22,668 nucleotides of DNA from a virus. Position 1 is the stretch's first letter. Every line of letters begins with the position of its first letter. This document shows, piece after piece, positions 1-7,021 of this stretch. The stretch is from IMG/VR virus record IMGVR_UViG_3300008266_000585, positions 1-22,668 of that record. The stretch is one strand, 5' to 3'. The notes beneath the pieces are model-generated. The model was not told the DNA's origin, searched no databases, and saw only the letters and a list, made by a program, of their open reading frames with translations. The position numbers and the translations under genes were made by a program.

Positions 1-1422
1 TACCCCGACAAGGGCAAGGAGATCGAGGCGGGCATCACGGGCAGCGAGAAAGCCTTCGTTGCGGACCAGAGCGTAGACGACAAGCCGTCCAGCGGGACGT
101 GGATCGACCGCAAGCGCCGTCGTGTCCAGGTCTGCCAGCTCTATTACAAGCAGGGCGCGGAGCATAACTACGCGGTGGTCGTCGGCTCAACGCTCGTCAT
201 GGACGGGCCATCGTATTACCGCGACGAGAAGGGCAAGACGGTCTGCCCCATCGAGGCGTTCAGCGCCTACGTGGATCGCGAGAACTGCCGCTATGGCGTT
301 GTCCACGACATGCGCGGGCCGCAAGACGAGATCAACCATCGCCGGTCCAAGGCCGTTCACTTCCTGCACTCGCGCCGCGTCATGGCCCAACAGGGTGCTG
401 TTGCCGATGTAGGCCAAGCCAAGCGCGAGATTGCGCGTCCTGACGGCTGGGTTGAGGTTGTAGACCCGCAAGCGGTGCAGGTGCTGGACACGCAAGCCGA
501 GACGATGGGCAACCTGAACATGCTTCAGGAAGCCAAGACCGAAATCGATCTGCTTGGCCCCAACAATGCGCTTCAGGGCAAGGGCAATGAGGGCCAATCC
601 GGCCGGGCCATCATCGCCCAGCAGCAGGCAGGGCTTGCCGAACTCGCGCCGCTCTATGACCGCTTCAACGATTTCAAGTTGCGCGTCTACCGGGCGACAT
701 GGGCGCGCATCAAGCAGTTCTGGAAGGCCCCGAAGTGGGTCCGTATCACGGACGACGAGCAGGCCACGCAGTTCATCGGGCTGAACCAGGTGCAAGTGGA
801 CCCGATGACGGGCCAGCCGATGGTGCAGAACGCCGTGGCGCAGATGGATGTGGACGTGATCCTTGAGACTGGCCCCGACACGGTGACGTTGCAGTCCGAA
901 GAGTTCGAACAGCTAGCCCAGATCATGCCGCAGCTTGCAGCCCTGCCGCCGCCTTACGCGCTGGCGCTGATCGAGGCGAGCAGCCTGCCGGCGCAGCGCA
1001 AGAAGAAGATGACGGAGCTGTTGTCAGGCGGAGGGGAACAAACCCCCGAGGCGCAGGCGCAAGCTCAGAAGCAGGCGCAGATGCAGGAACGCGCTGCCTT
1101 GGCCGAGATCAGCGGCAAAGAGGCAGAGGTTGGGCTCAAGCAGGCGCAGGCGCAGAAACTGCTGATGCCCGAGCCGCCCAAGCAGGTTGACCCGTTCGAA
1201 GCGCAGCTAAAGACCGGCGAGCTTCATCTACAGGCGCGGGAACTGGACCTGAAAGAGCGGGAGCTGTCGCTCAAGGAACGCGAGTTGTCCGTCAAGGCCG
1301 AAGAGGTGTCGGCCAACGAGCGCCTAGAAATGGCGCGCATGGATCAGGAAACGACGGCGCGGCGTGACGTAAGCCAGACGCGAAAGCCTCCGCGAAAAGG
1401 GCTTCCAGGTTCCGGCCGGTGA
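1..1422 (+). CDS. Portal protein, P22-like podovirus type (5' partial, frameshifted near the 3' end)
   Basis: The frame is open from the first base, so the N-terminus lies outside the window; 473 codons remain. A portal forms the dodecameric ring at the capsid vertex through which DNA is packaged and ejected. Supporting features are the segment with EINHRRSKAVHFLHSRRV (typical of podovirus portal cores), the following GQAKREIARPDGWVEVV stretch, and a Gln/Ala-rich C-terminal coil with an 8-residue repeat (ELDLKERE / LSLKERE / LSVKAEE) at about 1240-1310. The position just before scaffold/coat-type genes also fits. The frame ends at a TGA (1420-1422) with an atypical tail, while the expected C-terminal sequence continues in another frame to 1579, so this copy looks frameshifted. 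Portal identity is judged from the sequence and gene order only; no search was run. Confidence 0.85.
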   Translation, partial: YPDKGKEIEAGITGSEKAFVADQSVDDKPSSGTWIDRKRRRVQVCQLYYKQGAEHNYAVVVGSTLVMDGPSYYRDEKGKTVCPIEAFSAYVDRENCRYGVVHDMRGPQDEINHRRSKAVHFLHSRRVMAQQGAVADVGQAKREIARPDGWVEVVDPQAVQVLDTQAETMGNLNMLQEAKTEIDLLGPNNALQGKGNEGQSGRAIIAQQQAGLAELAPLYDRFNDFKLRVYRATWARIKQFWKAPKWVRITDDEQATQFIGLNQVQVDPMTGQPMVQNAVAQMDVDVILETGPDTVTLQSEEFEQLAQIMPQLAALPPPYALALIEASSLPAQRKKKMTELLSGGGEQTPEAQAQAQKQAQMQERAALAEISGKEAEVGLKQAQAQKLLMPEPPKQVDPFEAQLKTGELHLQARELDLKERELSLKERELSVKAEEVSANERLEMARMDQETTARRDVSQTRKPPRKGLPGSGR

Positions 1423-1579
1423 AGACACGTCAGGCGTCAACATTGCCGAGGTGATGTCGGGGCTTGCGTCATCGCTTGCAGGGCTGGGCGATGGGATGCG
1501 GGCTCTTGCCGATGCGCAGTCCAAACCCAAGCGCGTTGTCCGTGATCCGCAGACTGGTCGCGTGGTAGGAACTGAGTAA
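1373..1579 (+). other. Portal C-terminal segment in the +1 frame
   Basis: Reading frame 2 is open from after the stop at 1370-1372 to TAA at 1577-1579. It encodes a segment containing SLREKGFQVPAGEDTSG, then NIAEVMSGLASSLAGL, and ends PKRVVRDPQTGRVVGTE. The RDPQTGRVVG ending is characteristic of podovirus portal C-termini, and the next gene starts inside its stop (TAATG), as expected at the true end of the portal gene. The fragment has no convincing start of its own: the first in-frame ATG (1454) has no properly spaced ribosome site. I read it as the displaced portal tail, caused by a one-base indel, a sequencing error or recoding, and not as a separate gene. Confidence 0.75.
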
Positions 1580-1983
1580 TGGCAATCAAGCTTTCCATCG
1601 CGGTCAAGAACGCGCGCCTCGATGCGATTGAGACGGCAATCGGCACGGCAGCGGTCCTGAAAATCCGCACGGGCGCCGCGCCAACGAACATCACGGATGC
1701 TGACAGTGGTACGGTCCTGGCAACGCTCTCGCTTCCGTCCGACTGGATGGCGGCAGCTTCGGGAGGCACCAAGGCGCTGTCTGGTTCATGGACGGACGCA
1801 AGCGCAGACAACTCCGGCACGCCAGAGCATTTCAGGCTCTATGCCTCAGACGGCACCACGCAGCACATGCAGGGCACGGTCACGCTGACAGCGGGCGGCG
1901 GCGACATGACAGTTGACAGCACGTCATGGACAGCCGGGCAAGCATTCACGGTAACATCATTCACGCTGACGGACGGGAACTAA
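1579..1983 (+). CDS. Small beta-rich phage structural protein (putative decoration/appendage)
   Basis: 134 aa. The start ATG overlaps the TAA of the portal tail frame (TAATG), with AGGA 8 nt upstream, so translation is probably coupled. The N-terminus (MAIKLSIAVKNARLDAIETA) followed by VLKIRTGAAP and the C-terminal part (FRLYASDGTT, GTVTLTAGGGDMTVDST) match a widespread family of short phage proteins. In these an N-terminal helix is followed by a Thr/Gly-rich beta-sandwich. Members are usually annotated only as hypothetical and lie in head or tail gene clusters. No catalytic motif, signal peptide or TM segment is present. Role in the virion (decoration or short appendage) is inferred from context; the exact location is unknown. 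Confidence 0.8.
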   Translation: MAIKLSIAVKNARLDAIETAIGTAAVLKIRTGAAPTNITDADSGTVLATLSLPSDWMAAASGGTKALSGSWTDASADNSGTPEHFRLYASDGTTQHMQGTVTLTAGGGDMTVDSTSWTAGQAFTVTSFTLTDGN

Positions 1984-1986
1984 GTC

Positions 1987-2550
1987 ATGCAACAGGGCTA
2001 TATCGCAACCCTTCTCAACTCGATTGGGGACGGCTCGGCGCTCACCAACACCACGACAGCAACGTCAATCCTGCCGGTTATTGCCAAGCCGACACTTCCG
2101 GCGAACTACCTGTTTGCGGGCAAGATGTTCCGCGTTCGTGCGTCGGGCAGGATCAGCACGGTTGTCACGACGCCGGGAACGCTGACGCTCGATTTTCGCC
2201 TTGGTTCGGTTAGCGTGTTTTCGTCAGGCGCGATGACATTAAACACAACGGCGCAGACCAACGTCGGCTGGATATACGATACAATGATGACCGTTCGCGC
2301 TGTTGGTGCGACCACGACTGCCAACATTCTGGGTCAGGGCATGTGGATCAGCCACGCGGTTATCGGATCGCCAGCCCCGACAGCGGGCGGCGCGGGTGAG
2401 CACGTCTTGCCATACAACGCGGCCCCGGCTGTCGGCACCGGCTTCGACAGCACCGCAGCGCAGCTCGTGGACCTGTTCGCGACGTGGTCGGTAGCCAACG
2501 CGGCGAACTCAATCACCTGTCACCAGTTCATGATTGAGGACCTCAACTAG
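1987..2550 (+). CDS. Hypothetical virion protein, beta-rich
   Basis: 187 aa, starting 3 nt after the previous stop, with a weak GGGA ribosome site. The sequence is rich in Ala/Thr/Val with alternating hydrophobic strands (for example FRVRASGRISTVV, LTLDFRLGSVSVF) and no helix-rich region. There is no signal peptide, TM segment or enzymatic motif. It resembles phage proteins that take a jelly-roll or lectin-like fold. A virion surface role is inferred from its place in the run of small beta proteins between portal and scaffold. I do not recognise a named family. Confidence 0.75.
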   Translation: MQQGYIATLLNSIGDGSALTNTTTATSILPVIAKPTLPANYLFAGKMFRVRASGRISTVVTTPGTLTLDFRLGSVSVFSSGAMTLNTTAQTNVGWIYDTMMTVRAVGATTTANILGQGMWISHAVIGSPAPTAGGAGEHVLPYNAAPAVGTGFDSTAAQLVDLFATWSVANAANSITCHQFMIEDLN

Positions 2551-2553
2551 GTC

Positions 2554-3003
2554 ATGCCCCGCATCGGCTCACTCACGCAGCGACCGCGTCAGATGACGCG
2601 ATTTGGCGCGAACATGTGTCCGATGACCAACACGGGCCTGACCACACTAGGCGCGAATGGGGGGATGGAATACATTGAATTAGGCCCGCGCCGCGTTCCT
2701 ATGGGCGGCATCGGGCATTCGCTGTTCTCGACGCCGCTACTCAAGGCCCCCCAGTTCTTCGGCTCGTTCTCGCTGTCAGGCGTGACGCGGGACAGCGCAG
2801 GAACGCCACTGGCCGGATGCGTGGTAGACCTGTTTTTGAACTCCGAGGACACGCTTGTTGCATCCACGGTGTCAGACGGATCGGGCAACTACAGGTTCAC
2901 CCTGAGCGGCAATTCGCAGACCTATTTCGTTCGCGCCTACAAAGCCGGATCGCCTGACGTGGCTGGAACGAGCGTAAACACCCTGACGGCTGTCTATCCG
3001 TGA
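2554..3003 (+). CDS. Virion protein with carboxypeptidase-regulatory-like (CarboxypepD_reg) domain
   Basis: 149 aa, starting 3 nt after the previous stop. Residues 1-68 are Gly/Met/Pro-rich with no recognised domain. Residues about 70-147 form a beta-sandwich of the carboxypeptidase-regulatory-like type. It shows SLSGVTRDSAGTPLAGCVVDL, then VSDGSGNYRFTLSG and a final AYKAGSPDVAGTSVNT strand. This transthyretin-like fold is a common add-on module in phage tail and head-surface proteins, where it can mediate weak carbohydrate or surface contacts. No protease residues are seen, so this is a structural module and not a peptidase. The 3' end overlaps the GTG start of the next gene by 4 nt. Confidence 0.8.
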   Translation: MPRIGSLTQRPRQMTRFGANMCPMTNTGLTTLGANGGMEYIELGPRRVPMGGIGHSLFSTPLLKAPQFFGSFSLSGVTRDSAGTPLAGCVVDLFLNSEDTLVASTVSDGSGNYRFTLSGNSQTYFVRAYKAGSPDVAGTSVNTLTAVYP

Positions 3004-3665
3004 GTGACGTTCGGCTATTTACGGTTCCGAGCGATGCCGCACAGAACGATGTGCGGCTGCTGCCGGCCAACTTGTATGGCGCGCTCGGCGTCACACTCGA
3101 AAATCTCACGCTGATCTCGGAAGGGACCGCCCCGTCTTCGGGTATATCCGGATCGCTGTCCGTCACGCTGGACGCGCTGACGCTAAGCTCATCCGGCGCG
3201 CTTGGCATTGCGGGCACAGAGGCGACGACACTCGCCGCACTGACGCTTTCATCGGCTGGAACGCTTGCGCTCAAAGGGGCGCTGAGCGTCACGCTGAGCG
3301 ATGTTACGCTGACATCTGACGGAACGATTGAGGGCGCGGCGCCGGAACAGGAGGTTCAGACCCGCTCGCAAGGCGGCGTTGACCCCTATTACTACAAGAA
3401 GCGCAAGAAGAAGCAGCCAGAGCCTGTCTCCAAGGATTTCGGGGACGACTGGAAGCCGCCGATGGTGCGGCCGGCGCCGCCCGCAACGCTGCCTCTCCCG
3501 GCGCAAGAGATACTCGCGCGGCAGGGTGCAGGCTTCGCACGAACGCAGACCGCTATCATTGCGGCGCTCGAGAAGATGGAACGGCAGCGCGCCGAGGCTG
3601 AAGCCATCGCGCTGGCCGAACAGGAAGACGAGGACGAGGCGATCATGCTGCTGATGGCGGCGTGA
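3000..3665 (+). CDS. Repeat-containing phage protein with charged C-terminal helix
   Basis: 221 aa from a GTG start that overlaps the upstream TGA (GTGA), which points to coupled translation; no clear ribosome site precedes it. Residues 27-109 hold four degenerate copies of a 17-residue unit (consensus G-A-L-x-V-T-L-x-x-L-T-L-x-S-x-G-T) spaced 21-24 residues apart. A basic/aromatic hinge (PYYYKKRKKK, about residues 123-132), a Pro-rich stretch (PAPPATLPLP) and an acidic helical C-terminus (EKMERQRAEAEAIALAEQ) follow. The layout suggests a stacked beta-strand stalk or solenoid with a C-terminal anchoring helix. Similar repeat proteins occur as unnamed structural genes in other phages. The function is unknown. 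Confidence 0.75.
   Translation: MSDVRLFTVPSDAAQNDVRLLPANLYGALGVTLENLTLISEGTAPSSGISGSLSVTLDALTLSSSGALGIAGTEATTLAALTLSSAGTLALKGALSVTLSDVTLTSDGTIEGAAPEQEVQTRSQGGVDPYYYKKRKKKQPEPVSKDFGDDWKPPMVRPAPPATLPLPAQEILARQGAGFARTQTAIIAALEKMERQRAEAEAIALAEQEDEDEAIMLLMAA
3078..3326 (+). repeat. Four degenerate in-frame protein-coding repeats (GALxVTLxxLTLxSxGT)
   Basis: The copies begin at residues 27 (GALGVTLENLTLISEGT), 51 (GSLSVTLDALTLSSSGA), 72 (GTEATTLAALTLSSAGT) and 93 (GALSVTLSDVTLTSDGT) of the 3000-3665 protein. DNA identity between copies is partial but clear around the CTGACGCT-type core. The spacing varies by whole codons, which fits old tandem duplication under selection for the protein fold. Confidence 0.8.
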
Positions 3666-3681
3666 TTTCGAAAGGTGATGA

Positions 3682-3942
3682 ATGGCGCAGTCAAACGTCA
3701 GTGACACAGCAAGCAGCACGCTGCTTCTCGCTGCCAACAGCGAGCGCAAGGGCGCGGCGATCTGGAACGACAGCACGGCGGTGCTTTACGTCCTGCTCGC
3801 GAGCGGCACGGCAAGCGCCACGGCTGCGAGCGCGAAGATTGCGGCTGATGGGTACTATGAGACGCCCCCGACCTACACGGGCGCTATTACCGGCATCTGG
3901 GCATCTGATGCTTCTGGCGCTGCACGCATTACGGAGTGGTAG
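3682..3942 (+). CDS. Small conserved phage protein (putative virion component)
   Basis: 86 aa with a good ribosome site (AAAGGTGA) just upstream of the ATG. The protein contains SERKGAAIWNDSTAVLYVLL, then ADGYYETPPTYTGAITGIWA and a short ARITEW end. This pattern (an 'R-x-G-A-x-I-x-N-D-S' strand, a 'G-Y-Y-E' strand and 'G-x-I-x-G-I-W-A') is shared by many short phage structural-cluster proteins, and suggests a single small beta-barrel. No catalytic or membrane features are seen. It lies directly before the lectin-like protein at 3946, separated by 3 nt. Confidence 0.8.
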   Translation: MAQSNVSDTASSTLLLAANSERKGAAIWNDSTAVLYVLLASGTASATAASAKIAADGYYETPPTYTGAITGIWASDASGAARITEW

Positions 3943-3945
3943 GGC

Positions 3946-5007
3946 GTGCCTCGCTTCGTCACGGTTGACAACGTCGGCAGCTATACCAGGCGCGCTGGCG
4001 GTATCAGTGACCTTCTCAGCAGAGCCACCTCGCAACTCGGCGGCGTCCAGCCGCTGCATTATTGGGATTTCACCGCCAACCGCGCGCTGTTCAACGGCGC
4101 GGATGTGGGGGCAATCACGTCTACCCCCGGCTACAGCTTCACCCGCGCCACTGTTGGGTCGGCGGAAGACCTTGCAGGCAACATCGTGCAGTTTGCCTCT
4201 GGCCAGCTTCGCCGCACTGACAAGGGCGTCTTGATCGAAGGCGCAAGAACGAACCTGTTCCTTAATAGCGCGACGGGCGTAACGCAGGGCGTCACGGTCG
4301 CCGCCGCTGCTCACACGCTGAGCTTCCGGGGAACCGGAACGATAACCCTCACAGGAACATCAACGGCGGGGCCTCTGGTCGGAACGGGCGCCAATGATCG
4401 CGTTACCCTGACATTTACCCCGACAGCGGGAACGCTGACCCTCACGATTTCCGGGTCATGCACGAACGTGAACCTTGAGGCCGGGGCGTTCGCCTCAAGC
4501 TGGATACCAACAGCCGGCGCAAGCGTAACCCGTGACGCGGACGTGCTGACCATTTCCAGCCCCGGTGTGAATTACCCTCTGAGCCTGTTTGCTGAGATCG
4601 TCCGTGTTGTGGATGCTGGCCCAGCCGGAGCAACAGCCGAAATTGAGATGCAAGTAGGCGACGGCACCGACGCCGAACGCGTAAATATCGGCGTAGCCAG
4701 CACGGGCCTCGCACGCGGCGTCATGACGGACGGCGGGGCGGCGGTCGCGAACGTGTCGGTTGCCGGCGCGCTGGCGCTCAACACGGTTTACAAGATGGCT
4801 GGCCGCTTTGCGGTCAACAGCGTGCAATTCTGCCGGTCAGGCACGCTGGGAACTGAAGACGTGAGCGCGGCTGTCCCAGCCACGCCGACCAGCATCGCGA
4901 TAGGCGCGACCAGCACAGGCATCGGGCTAAATTTTAACTACATCCGCCGTGCCGCCGTATTCAACACCGCGCTGGTTGATGCCGCGCTGCAATCCATGAC
5001 GGCATGA
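3946..5007 (+). CDS. Phage appendage protein with lectin/LamG-like features
   Basis: 353 aa from a GTG start 3 nt after the previous stop. Residues about 36-108 carry LHYWDFTANRALFNG, a YSFTRATVGSAEDLAGNIV segment and GVLIEGARTNLFLNS. Later comes an EAGAFASSWIPTAGASVTRD motif at about residues 177-196. These two motifs are hallmarks of a large group of phage tail and appendage proteins in which they precede a concanavalin A/LamG-like beta-sandwich. The C-terminal half (about 200-353) is indeed strand-rich and could be that domain. A role in carbohydrate or cell-surface contact is inferred. The gene is the last of the small-structural-protein run and is followed by a strong terminator. Confidence 0.8.
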   Translation: MPRFVTVDNVGSYTRRAGGISDLLSRATSQLGGVQPLHYWDFTANRALFNGADVGAITSTPGYSFTRATVGSAEDLAGNIVQFASGQLRRTDKGVLIEGARTNLFLNSATGVTQGVTVAAAAHTLSFRGTGTITLTGTSTAGPLVGTGANDRVTLTFTPTAGTLTLTISGSCTNVNLEAGAFASSWIPTAGASVTRDADVLTISSPGVNYPLSLFAEIVRVVDAGPAGATAEIEMQVGDGTDAERVNIGVASTGLARGVMTDGGAAVANVSVAGALALNTVYKMAGRFAVNSVQFCRSGTLGTEDVSAAVPATPTSIAIGATSTGIGLNFNYIRRAAVFNTALVDAALQSMTA

Positions 5008-5050
5008 TCTGATCCTGCCGAGCTAATCACAGACACAATTCGAGATTGAG

Positions 5051-5078
5051 AAACCCGCCCTGATCAGGCGGGTTTTTT
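5051..5078 (+). terminator. Intrinsic terminator after the appendage genes
   Basis: A perfect 9-bp stem (AAACCCGCC at 5051-5059 with GGCGGGTTT at 5067-5075) encloses a 7-nt loop and runs into six T residues (5073-5078). The T-tract is on the plus strand only, so it should act on transcripts coming from portal through 5007 and separates them from the scaffold-coat genes. Confidence 0.92.
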
Positions 5079-5102
5079 CGTACCCGCCGCCGGGGTCAAT
5101 CG

Positions 5103-5127
5103 GGCGTCAAACAGGACGCCGCTGTTT
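5103..5127 (+). promoter_or_regulatory. Interleaved inverted repeats in the scaffold/coat leader
   Basis: Two perfect 6-bp pairings are interleaved. GGCGTC (5103-5108) pairs with GACGCC (5115-5120), and AAACAG (5109-5114) pairs with CTGTTT (5122-5127). The order A-B-A'-B' is the topology of an H-type pseudoknot, but the connecting loops (0, 0 and 1 nt) are too short for both full stems at once. Either a trimmed pseudoknot or two alternative hairpins is possible. It sits 36 nt upstream of the scaffold ATG and 25 nt after the terminator T-tract. A regulatory role is inference. Confidence 0.45.
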
Positions 5128-5163
5128 CGGGCGATTGCGTGACGACTACGGGAAGGTCGAACG

Positions 5164-5892
5164 ATGAGCGATGAGAAGCTGAACTTTCTGGACGCTGAAG
5201 AACCGGCAACGCCTGCGCCTGAGCCATCCGCTCCGGTCATCGAAGCCGAGAAGCCAGCCGCACCCGAACCAGAGCCGCAAGGCGATGGCAGGGCGCGTGA
5301 TCCGGAAACAGGGCGTTTCGTTCCCATCTCCGCGCTTCTAGACGAGCGCGACAAACGACAAGCCGAGACTGCAAAGCGGATAGACCTCGAGCAACAGCTC
5401 CAACGCTACCAGCAACCGCAACAGCCCGAGCAGATACCGACTGACCCGTCAGGGATCATTCAGTACGCGCTCGCTGAACAGCAGCGCATCGCCTTTAACG
5501 AACGCCTCAACACGTCCGAGCTGATGGCCCGACAGGCCCACGGCGAGGACATCGTGAGCGAGGCGCAACAGGCGTTTCTGTCTGCTGTCGGTCAAAACCC
5601 GATGCTTCAGCAACAACTGCAAGGCCAAATCCATCCATACGATTTTGTCGTCAAATGGTACCGCCAGCACAAGCTGATGTCAGAGATCGGGCAAGACCCG
5701 GAAGCATGGCGCAAGAGCGAAGCCGAGAAAATCCGCGCGCAGGTACTGGCTGAACTTCAGGGGCAGGGCGTCTCGCCAGCCCCATCGTCACAGCAACCCC
5801 CGCCGTCAGTGGTCGGAAGACCAGCGGCAGCGAGAGCAGGCGCGGTTCCTACGGGACCGGGCAACGCTTTCGATAACCTATTCAGAGGATAA
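5164..5892 (+). CDS. Head scaffolding protein
   Basis: 242 aa; ribosome site GGAAGG lies 7 nt before the ATG. It encodes an acidic, Pro/Glu-rich N-terminus (residues 1-40), then a central highly charged, Gln-rich helical region (RDKRQAETAKRI, LEQQLQRYQQPQQPEQ, AEQQRIAFNE). The middle-to-C-terminal part includes HPYDFVVKWYRQHK and EAWRKSEAEKIRAQVLAEL, and the end is PTGPGNAFDNLFRG. Low hydrophobicity, helical charge clusters, a Pro/Gln-rich disordered section and its position immediately before the major capsid gene are the features of phage scaffolds. Scaffolds direct coat assembly into procapsids and are then released. The stop lies 3 nt before the coat gene start. Confidence 0.85.
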   Translation: MSDEKLNFLDAEEPATPAPEPSAPVIEAEKPAAPEPEPQGDGRARDPETGRFVPISALLDERDKRQAETAKRIDLEQQLQRYQQPQQPEQIPTDPSGIIQYALAEQQRIAFNERLNTSELMARQAHGEDIVSEAQQAFLSAVGQNPMLQQQLQGQIHPYDFVVKWYRQHKLMSEIGQDPEAWRKSEAEKIRAQVLAELQGQGVSPAPSSQQPPPSVVGRPAAARAGAVPTGPGNAFDNLFRG

Positions 5893-5895
5893 CCA

Positions 5896-7008
5896 ATGTC
5901 AGAAGTCATGCTGGCTTCTGCTTCTGAGAAACAGAAGTGGATCAGCCAATACTACGCTGAGTATGTGCGCAATTCCGGCTTCAAGCCCTACATGGGCAAG
6001 TCGTCTTCCAGCATCATCATCGCCAAGTATGAGCTGCAAGAGGAAGCCGGAAAAACCATCAACATCCCCCTGATCACCAAACTGGTGGGACAGGGCGTAA
6101 CCGGCGCAACCTCTCTCGACGGCAACGAAGAAGAGCTTGGCAACTACAACTGCGGCATCAGCGTCGATTGGCGCAGGAACGCGGTTCGCATCCCGAAATC
6201 GACGTCCTACAAGACCGAAATCGATCTTTTCGGCGCGGCAAAAGACATGCTGCGCACATGGGAAGCGGAGAAGCTGCGCAATGACATCATCACGGCCATG
6301 CTGTCGGTTGTCACGACTGGCGACACGACGGTTTCCCTTGCCAGCTCATCGTCTGCGAACCGCAATGCTTACTCGGCTGCGAACGCTGATCGCCTGCTGT
6401 TCGGCAAGCTCAAGTCGAACTACTCCGCGACATGGGCGACCGCCACGGCAACCCTCGACACGACCGACGACAAATGCACGGTTGCGTCGATGTCGCTGGC
6501 GAAGCGCATCGCCAAGTCGGCTGACCCCCATATCCGCCCGTACAAGACAGCGGACGGCCGGGAATACTACGTGGCGTTCCACGGCGCGCGGACGTTCCGC
6601 GACCTGAAGGCTGACACCACGATGACGCAAGCGAACCGTGAGGCTCGCTCGCGTGAAGGCTCTGGCATGGATGACAACCCGATCTTCCAGGACGGCGACC
6701 TGCTCTATGACGGGATCATCCATCGCGAAGTCCCGGAGATCGATGACGTGTCATCGACCGGCACCTACAACCTGACCAACGCCGGCGCTTCGGGAACAAC
6801 GGACGTTCGTCCGGTCTTCCTGTGCGGCGCGCAGGCGGTTGGCATCGCATGGGGCCAAGAGCCGACCCCGCGCACGGACATGCAGAAAGATTATCAGTTC
6901 CGTCCTGGCGTCGCCATCGAGGAACTGCTTGGCGTGAAAAAACTGGCGTACAATGGTAAGCAACACGGCGTTGTGTCGTGCTTCTTTGCCGCCGCTGCTG
7001 ACTCGTAA
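5896..7008 (+). CDS. Major capsid protein, N4-gp56 family
   Basis: 370 aa, with ribosome site AGAGGAT upstream of the ATG. The N-terminal third contains LQEEAGKTINIPLITKLVGQ and then GVTGATSLDGNEEELGNY, and the sequence continues with RNAVRIPKSTSYKTEIDLF. The 'G-x-G-V-x-G ... L-x-G-N-E-E' signature is typical of the N4-gp56 type of HK97-fold major capsid proteins (TIGR04387/DUF4043), which are usually about 350-400 aa long. The C-terminal part (VFLCGAQAVGIAWGQEPTPR, RPGVAIEELLGVKKLAYNG) matches the family's end. The protein forms the icosahedral shell, with the scaffold gene directly upstream. Family assignment is from motif recognition. Confidence 0.9.
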   Translation: MSEVMLASASEKQKWISQYYAEYVRNSGFKPYMGKSSSSIIIAKYELQEEAGKTINIPLITKLVGQGVTGATSLDGNEEELGNYNCGISVDWRRNAVRIPKSTSYKTEIDLFGAAKDMLRTWEAEKLRNDIITAMLSVVTTGDTTVSLASSSSANRNAYSAANADRLLFGKLKSNYSATWATATATLDTTDDKCTVASMSLAKRIAKSADPHIRPYKTADGREYYVAFHGARTFRDLKADTTMTQANREARSREGSGMDDNPIFQDGDLLYDGIIHREVPEIDDVSSTGTYNLTNAGASGTTDVRPVFLCGAQAVGIAWGQEPTPRTDMQKDYQFRPGVAIEELLGVKKLAYNGKQHGVVSCFFAAAADS

Positions 7009-7021
7009 GGAGCATTGAACA

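Noticed and set aside
187-795. 202-codon minus-strand ORF opposite the portal gene
   Set aside because: It is a shadow of GC-rich portal codons with no ribosome site, and its sequence is Arg/Leu-rich low-complexity typical of antisense frames.
1373-1422. Programmed -1 slippery site in the portal gene
   Set aside because: The needed shift is +1 (or -2), and no heptamer or well-known +1 recoding signal fits the region; a simple indel is more likely.
2554-3003. Carboxypeptidase enzyme
   Set aside because: Only the regulatory-like beta-sandwich is present; no zinc-binding or catalytic motif exists in this short protein.
3662-4234. 190-codon plus-strand ORF overlapping the 3682 and 3946 genes
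   Set aside because: Arg/Ser/Ala-rich frame-shifted product; the two shorter genes in the other frame match known phage protein patterns.
5079-5163. Sigma70-type promoter in front of the scaffold gene
   Set aside because: I could not find a -35/-10 pair with acceptable spacing; only the interleaved repeats stand out.
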